Source: Ichthyophis bannanicus
Taxonomy: Eukaryota > Chordata > Amphibia > Gymnophiona > Ichthyophiidae
Assembly: GCA_033557465.1 (NCBI GenBank)
Contig: CM066035.1
Span: 922,522,522 to 922,586,521, forward strand
Length of the DNA stretch: 64,000 nucleotides
Reading direction: 5' to 3'
Shown here: positions 62,901 to 64,000 of the stretch, in pieces
Layout: each line of letters begins with the position of its first letter
Numbering within the stretch: the first letter of the stretch is position 1
Notes under the pieces: model-generated
Told to the model about the DNA's origin: nothing
The model's database searches: none
The model's input: only the letters and a program-made list of their open reading frames with translations
Translations under genes and position numbers: made by a program

Positions 62901-64000
62901 CAGTGCATTGCAAAAGTATTCATCCCCTTTGTCCTGTTTTGTCGCATTACAACCTAGAATTAAAATGGAGTTTTGAGGGTAAGCATCATGTGATATAACA
63001 TGCCTATGACTTTGAAGGTGCAAAATATCCTTTATTGTGACACAAACAATAAGACAAAAAAAAGCTGAAAGCAGGAGTGTGCATATGTATTCACCCCCCC
63101 CCCCCCCAAGTCAGTACATTGTAGAGCCACCTTTTGCTGCAATTACAGCTGCAAGCCTCTTTGGGTATGTCTCTATTAGCTTAGCACATCTAGCCACTGG
63201 GATTTTCACCCATTCCTCAAGGCAAAACTGCTCCATCTCCTTCAAATTAGATGGGTTGTGTTGGTATAGAGCAATCTTCAAGTAATGCGGCAGATTCTCA
63301 ATCGGATTGAAGTCTGGGCTTTGACTAAGCCATTCCAAGACATTTAAATGTTTCCCTTTGAACCAGCTTTAGCAGTATGTTTAGGGTCATTGTCCTGCTG
63401 GAAAGTGAACCTTCATCCCAGTCTCAAATCTCTGGCAGACTGAAACAGGTTTTCCTCAAGAATTGCCCTGTATTTAGTGCAATCCACCATTCCTTCAATC
63501 CTGACTAGTTTTCCTGTCCCTGCCAATGGAAAAACATCCCCACAGCATGATGCTGCCACCACCATGTTGCACTTGTGGGAATGGTGTTCTCAGGGTGATA
63601 GGAAGTGTTGGGTTTGCGCCACACATGGCGTTTCTCATGTTGGCCAAAAAGTTCAATTTTCGTCTCATCTGACCAGAGAATCATCTTCCGTGTGTTTGGG
63701 GGGTCTGCCACATGCTGTTGTGCAAACTCCAAATGTGTTTCCTTATTTCTTTCTTTAAGCAATGTTTTTTTTCTGGCCACTCTTCCATAAAGCCCCACTC
63801 TGTGGAGTGTACGGCTTAAAGTGGTCCTATGGACAGATCCCATCTCCACTTTGGATCTTTGCAGCTCCTTCAGTGTTATCTTTGGTGTCTTTGTAGCATC
63901 TCTGATTAATGCTCTTCTTGCCCGGTCTGTAAATTTTGGTGGGTGGCCTTCTCTTGTCAGGTTTGTAGTGGTGTAATATTCTTTCTATTTTGTTATAATG
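62901..64000 (-). mobile_element. Tc1-like DNA transposon, cut by the window end
   Basis: TA at 62899-62900, then the terminal repeat CAGTGCATTGCAAAAGTATTC as in Tc1/mariner elements. The transposase is on the minus strand. A C-run lies at 63096-63109. The other terminal repeat lies past 64000. Confidence 0.88.
63111..64000 (-). pseudogene. Tc1-like transposase (frameshifted, 5' end off window)
   Basis: Two pieces. 63505-63849 has SVHRTTLSRTLHRVGLYGRVARKK (end of the DNA-binding half), ILWSDETKIELFG (first catalytic Asp) and HHAVGMFFHW. After frame changes near 63340-63500, 63111-63338 has SQSPDFNPIENL (the Glu of the D-D-E triad) and ends in KGGSTMY. The second Asp block lies in the damaged middle, near 63360-63400. 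Inactive as read here. Confidence 0.88.

Noticed and set aside
62901..64000. Active Tc1 transposase
   Set aside because: Frame changes split the D-D-E triad, and the 5' end is outside the window.
1..64000. Host protein-coding genes, tRNA or rRNA
   Set aside because: All longer frames belong to mobile elements or oppose them; no cloverleaf or rRNA-like stretch was noticed.

Overview
The window is vertebrate nuclear DNA made almost entirely of transposable elements. I see no host gene, tRNA or rRNA. The mixture of DIRS-type tyrosine-recombinase retrotransposons, L1, CR1/L2-like LINEs, Penelope-like elements, hAT MITEs and a Tc1 transposon points to a repeat-rich vertebrate. An amphibian such as a caecilian is my best guess, by inference only. 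| DIRS elements. Eight copies, all on the + strand, fall into three families that I label A, B and C. Each has inverted terminal repeats (ITRs) of about 160 bp and Gag, RT-RNase H-methyltransferase-like and tyrosine recombinase (YR) regions. Near the 3' end is an internal complementary region (ICR) that is the reverse complement of the joined ends. The exception is B2, which keeps only Gag. Copies: A1 2443-13267, B2 7828-12973 (inside A1), A3 14154-19916, A4 19918-25669, C 26957-32459, A5 33642-57111, B6 45461-56798 (inside A5), A7 49731-55509 (inside B6). A7 looks fully intact. The others are pseudogenic to different degrees. | Layout. 1-2442: two LINE fragments. 2443-13267: A1 split by B2 at its ICR. 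13268-33125: an old minus-strand L1, now in three pieces (13.78-14.15, 25.67-26.96 and 32.46-33.12 kb) because A3+A4 and C landed in it. 33138-33604: a CR1 3' end. 33642-57111: A5, carrying a full-length young L1 (34070-39448) in its gag, a hAT MITE in its RT, an unidentified insert in its RNase H, and B6 in its ICR; B6 carries A7 in its YR gene. 57112-62900: Penelope-like remnants, an L1 ORF1 remnant, a CR1/L2-type LINE, and a tail-to-outside inverted pair of Penelope-like copies inserted as one unit. 62901-64000: a Tc1 transposon running off the window. | How the genes work together. In family A, gag ends in TTT TGA C. RT lies in the +1 frame across that shifty stop. The gag frame itself is open again beyond the TGA all the way into YR. 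Gag, Gag-RT and possibly Gag-YR could therefore all be set at one decoding point. Family B and A copies have repeatedly gone into the ICR or ends of older A copies, which suggests the recombinase targets sequences like its own circle junction.
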